Shown here piece by piece: positions 5,948 to 6,795 of a stretch of DNA of 6,795 nt (positions are counted from its first letter, which is position 1; each line of letters starts with the position of its first letter). The stretch is from JALHTG01 sp964528315 (GTDB lineage: Archaea > Thermoproteota > Bathyarchaeia > 40CM-2-53-6 > JALHTG01), in the NCBI GenBank assembly GCA_964528315.1, contig CAZGRO010000075.1, positions 1 through 6,795 on the forward strand. The letters run 5' to 3'. Position numbers and translations under genes: made by a program. A model generated the notes under the pieces. It saw nothing but the letters and a program-made list of their open reading frames with translations, ran no database searches and had not been told where the DNA came from.

Positions 5948-6226
5948 ATGACGGAGCAAAGCGCTATGAGCACTGATTCACTGGCCGCGGCCTGCGGACT
6001 GTACTGCGGATGGTGTCCGCTACACCTTAACGATGAATGTGGCGGCTGTGGCGTCAGGGAAAGGTCTGGATGCAGTCTTCATAGCTGCTGCAGGGTGGAA
6101 AGAGGCCTACGATTCTGCAGCCTATGTTCAGACTTCCCATGCGAGAGATATCGCAAATCGAAATGCCTGCACCCTGATTGGGTGAAGGAACTGGCGAAAC
6201 ACCCTGTAAGACGCAGACAGAACTAA
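5948..6226 (+). CDS. DUF3795-type Cys-rich protein
   Basis: The protein has 92 residues with twelve cysteines, many paired: CGLYCGWC (16-23), CGGC (31-34), CSLHSCC (42-48), CSLCSDFPC (57-65) and Cys73. The order 'CGLYCGxCP ... CGGC ... C ... FCxxCxDFPCER' is the signature of the DUF3795 family of small metal-binding proteins, common in archaea and anaerobic bacteria. Their function is unknown. The cysteines probably bind zinc or an Fe-S cluster. The start is either ATG 5948 or ATG 5966; the latter has GGAG 10 bases in front and would drop six residues ahead of the conserved part. It is followed after 43 bases by the acetyltransferase gene in the same direction. Confidence 0.85.
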   Translation: MTEQSAMSTDSLAAACGLYCGWCPLHLNDECGGCGVRERSGCSLHSCCRVERGLRFCSLCSDFPCERYRKSKCLHPDWVKELAKHPVRRRQN

Positions 6227-6230
6227 TCCC

Positions 6231-6237
6231 AAATATC
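6231..6237 (+). promoter_or_regulatory. Possible TATA element for the GNAT gene
   Basis: AAATATC lies about 36 bases before the ATG at 6270 and just after the stop of the DUF3795 gene. At the normal spacing, transcription would start near 6258-6262 and leave a leader of about 10 bases. The match to a TATA box is only fair. Confidence 0.3.
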
Positions 6238-6269
6238 TCAAAATCGGATGTATGTGAAGAGAAATTCAG

Positions 6270-6716
6270 ATGGATAATCTGACGCTTAGAGATGCCCGTC
6301 CTGAGGATTCTGAATTCGCATACAAAGTGAAGAAAGCGGCCTTTAGAGAAAGCGTGGAGAAGGTCTGGGGTTGGAATGAGGAAGAGCAACGACAGCTTCA
6401 CAAGAAGCGTTTTGAAGCCCAGGATTTCCGAGTCATCAATCTGGGCGGAATAGATGTAGGCATCCTAGCCATGGTCACATCGCCTGACTGCATCAAAGTC
6501 AATCAGCTTTTCCTTCTGCCGGAGTATCAATCTAAAGGGATTGGGCGAGCTTGCATGCAGCTCATCATCGATAGGGCGTTGGAAATGGGTTTGCCTATCC
6601 GTCTCCAAGTATTGAAAGTCAATCCCCGTGCACAAGCTTTCTTCCTTCGCCTGGGGTTTCTGACCATTGGCGAAACGAACACTCACATTCTACTGGAAAG
6701 GCCTAGCCACGAATAA
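6270..6716 (+). CDS. GNAT-family N-acetyltransferase
   Basis: The protein has 148 residues, normal for a single-domain GNAT enzyme. It opens with the strand LTLRDARPEDSE typical of the family. Motif A is clear: VNQLFLLPEYQSKGIGRACM (residues 77-96), whose QSKGIGR loop holds the pyrophosphate of acetyl-CoA. Motif B follows as LQVLKVNPRAQAFFLRLGF (112-130) with the conserved Asn118. The WGWNEEEQ stretch around residues 33-40 also occurs in a set of uncharacterised small-molecule acetyltransferases. The substrate cannot be predicted. No clear ribosome binding site precedes the ATG. It faces the tRNA gene across a 35-base gap. Confidence 0.9.
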   Translation: MDNLTLRDARPEDSEFAYKVKKAAFRESVEKVWGWNEEEQRQLHKKRFEAQDFRVINLGGIDVGILAMVTSPDCIKVNQLFLLPEYQSKGIGRACMQLIIDRALEMGLPIRLQVLKVNPRAQAFFLRLGFLTIGETNTHILLERPSHE

Positions 6717-6751
6717 CCTCTAGGATACTCTACACAGCTTCAGAATCGAAG

Positions 6752-6795
6752 TGGGCCGGATCGGATTTGAACCGATGACCTTCGGCGTGTAAGGC
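6752..6795 (-). tRNA. tRNA-Val (UAC anticodon), 3' part; 5' end outside the window
   Basis: Read on the minus strand from the window edge, the sequence gives the last two bases of the anticodon 5' stem (GC) and the loop CTTACAC with anticodon TAC (6791-6789). The 3' stem GCCGA, variable loop AGGTC and T-arm ATCGG-TTCAAAT-CCGAT (6776-6760) follow. The acceptor strand CCGGCCC and discriminator A at 6752 complete the 3' end. UAC reads valine GUA and related codons. The next bases are CTT, so CCA is not encoded and must be added after transcription, as is common in archaea. The D-arm and 5' acceptor strand lie beyond base 6795, so an intron or mismatch there cannot be checked. Confidence 0.93.

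Noticed and set aside
1..6795. CRISPR array, insertion sequence, integrase or attachment site next to the tRNA
   Set aside because: No regularly spaced repeats, no transposase or integrase motifs, and no second copy of the tRNA 3' end were seen in the window.

Overview
The window looks like a piece of an uncultured archaeal genome. The evidence is: (i) a TATA-like box about 24 bases upstream of an ATG with no ribosome binding site, as in leaderless archaeal transcripts; (ii) a tRNA-Val gene without an encoded CCA end; (iii) heavy use of AGA for arginine in several genes; and (iv) gene families common in archaea, namely a C-terminal zinc-ribbon membrane protein, a Cys-rich DUF3795 protein, a creatininase-family hydrolase and a NapH-like polyferredoxin. 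Thermoplasmata, Bathyarchaeia or an Asgard lineage would all fit, and the sequence alone does not decide between them.

Layout. Positions 1-509 (+) are the C-terminal end of a chelatase-type von Willebrand A protein whose start is outside the window. Positions 690-2713 (+) hold the most interesting unit, three co-directed genes. The first is an exported thioredoxin (WCGPC) with an Ig-like domain, a membrane anchor and a cytoplasmic zinc ribbon. The second is a 51-residue single-pass membrane protein ending in a CxxC motif. The third is a NapH/COG0348-type membrane Fe-S protein with two classical 4Fe-4S ferredoxin motifs and extra cysteine clusters. My inference is that the unit moves electrons across the membrane to keep an extracytoplasmic thioredoxin reduced.

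Positions 2895-3113 (-) encode a small two-CxxC zinc-binding protein. A 303-base stretch without a convincing gene separates it from a creatininase-family hydrolase at 3417-4196 (+). Converging on that gene is an M20-family metallodipeptidase at 4241-5626 (-), whose arginine codons are mostly CGN, unlike the AGA-rich neighbour, so it may have been acquired. After about 320 bases with little recognisable content come a DUF3795 protein at 5948-6226 (+) and a GNAT acetyltransferase at 6270-6716 (+). The window closes with the 3' part of tRNA-Val(UAC) on the minus strand.

Apart from the 690-2713 cassette, the genes look like independent single-gene units with no obvious shared pathway. No CRISPR array, insertion sequence, integrase or replication origin was seen.
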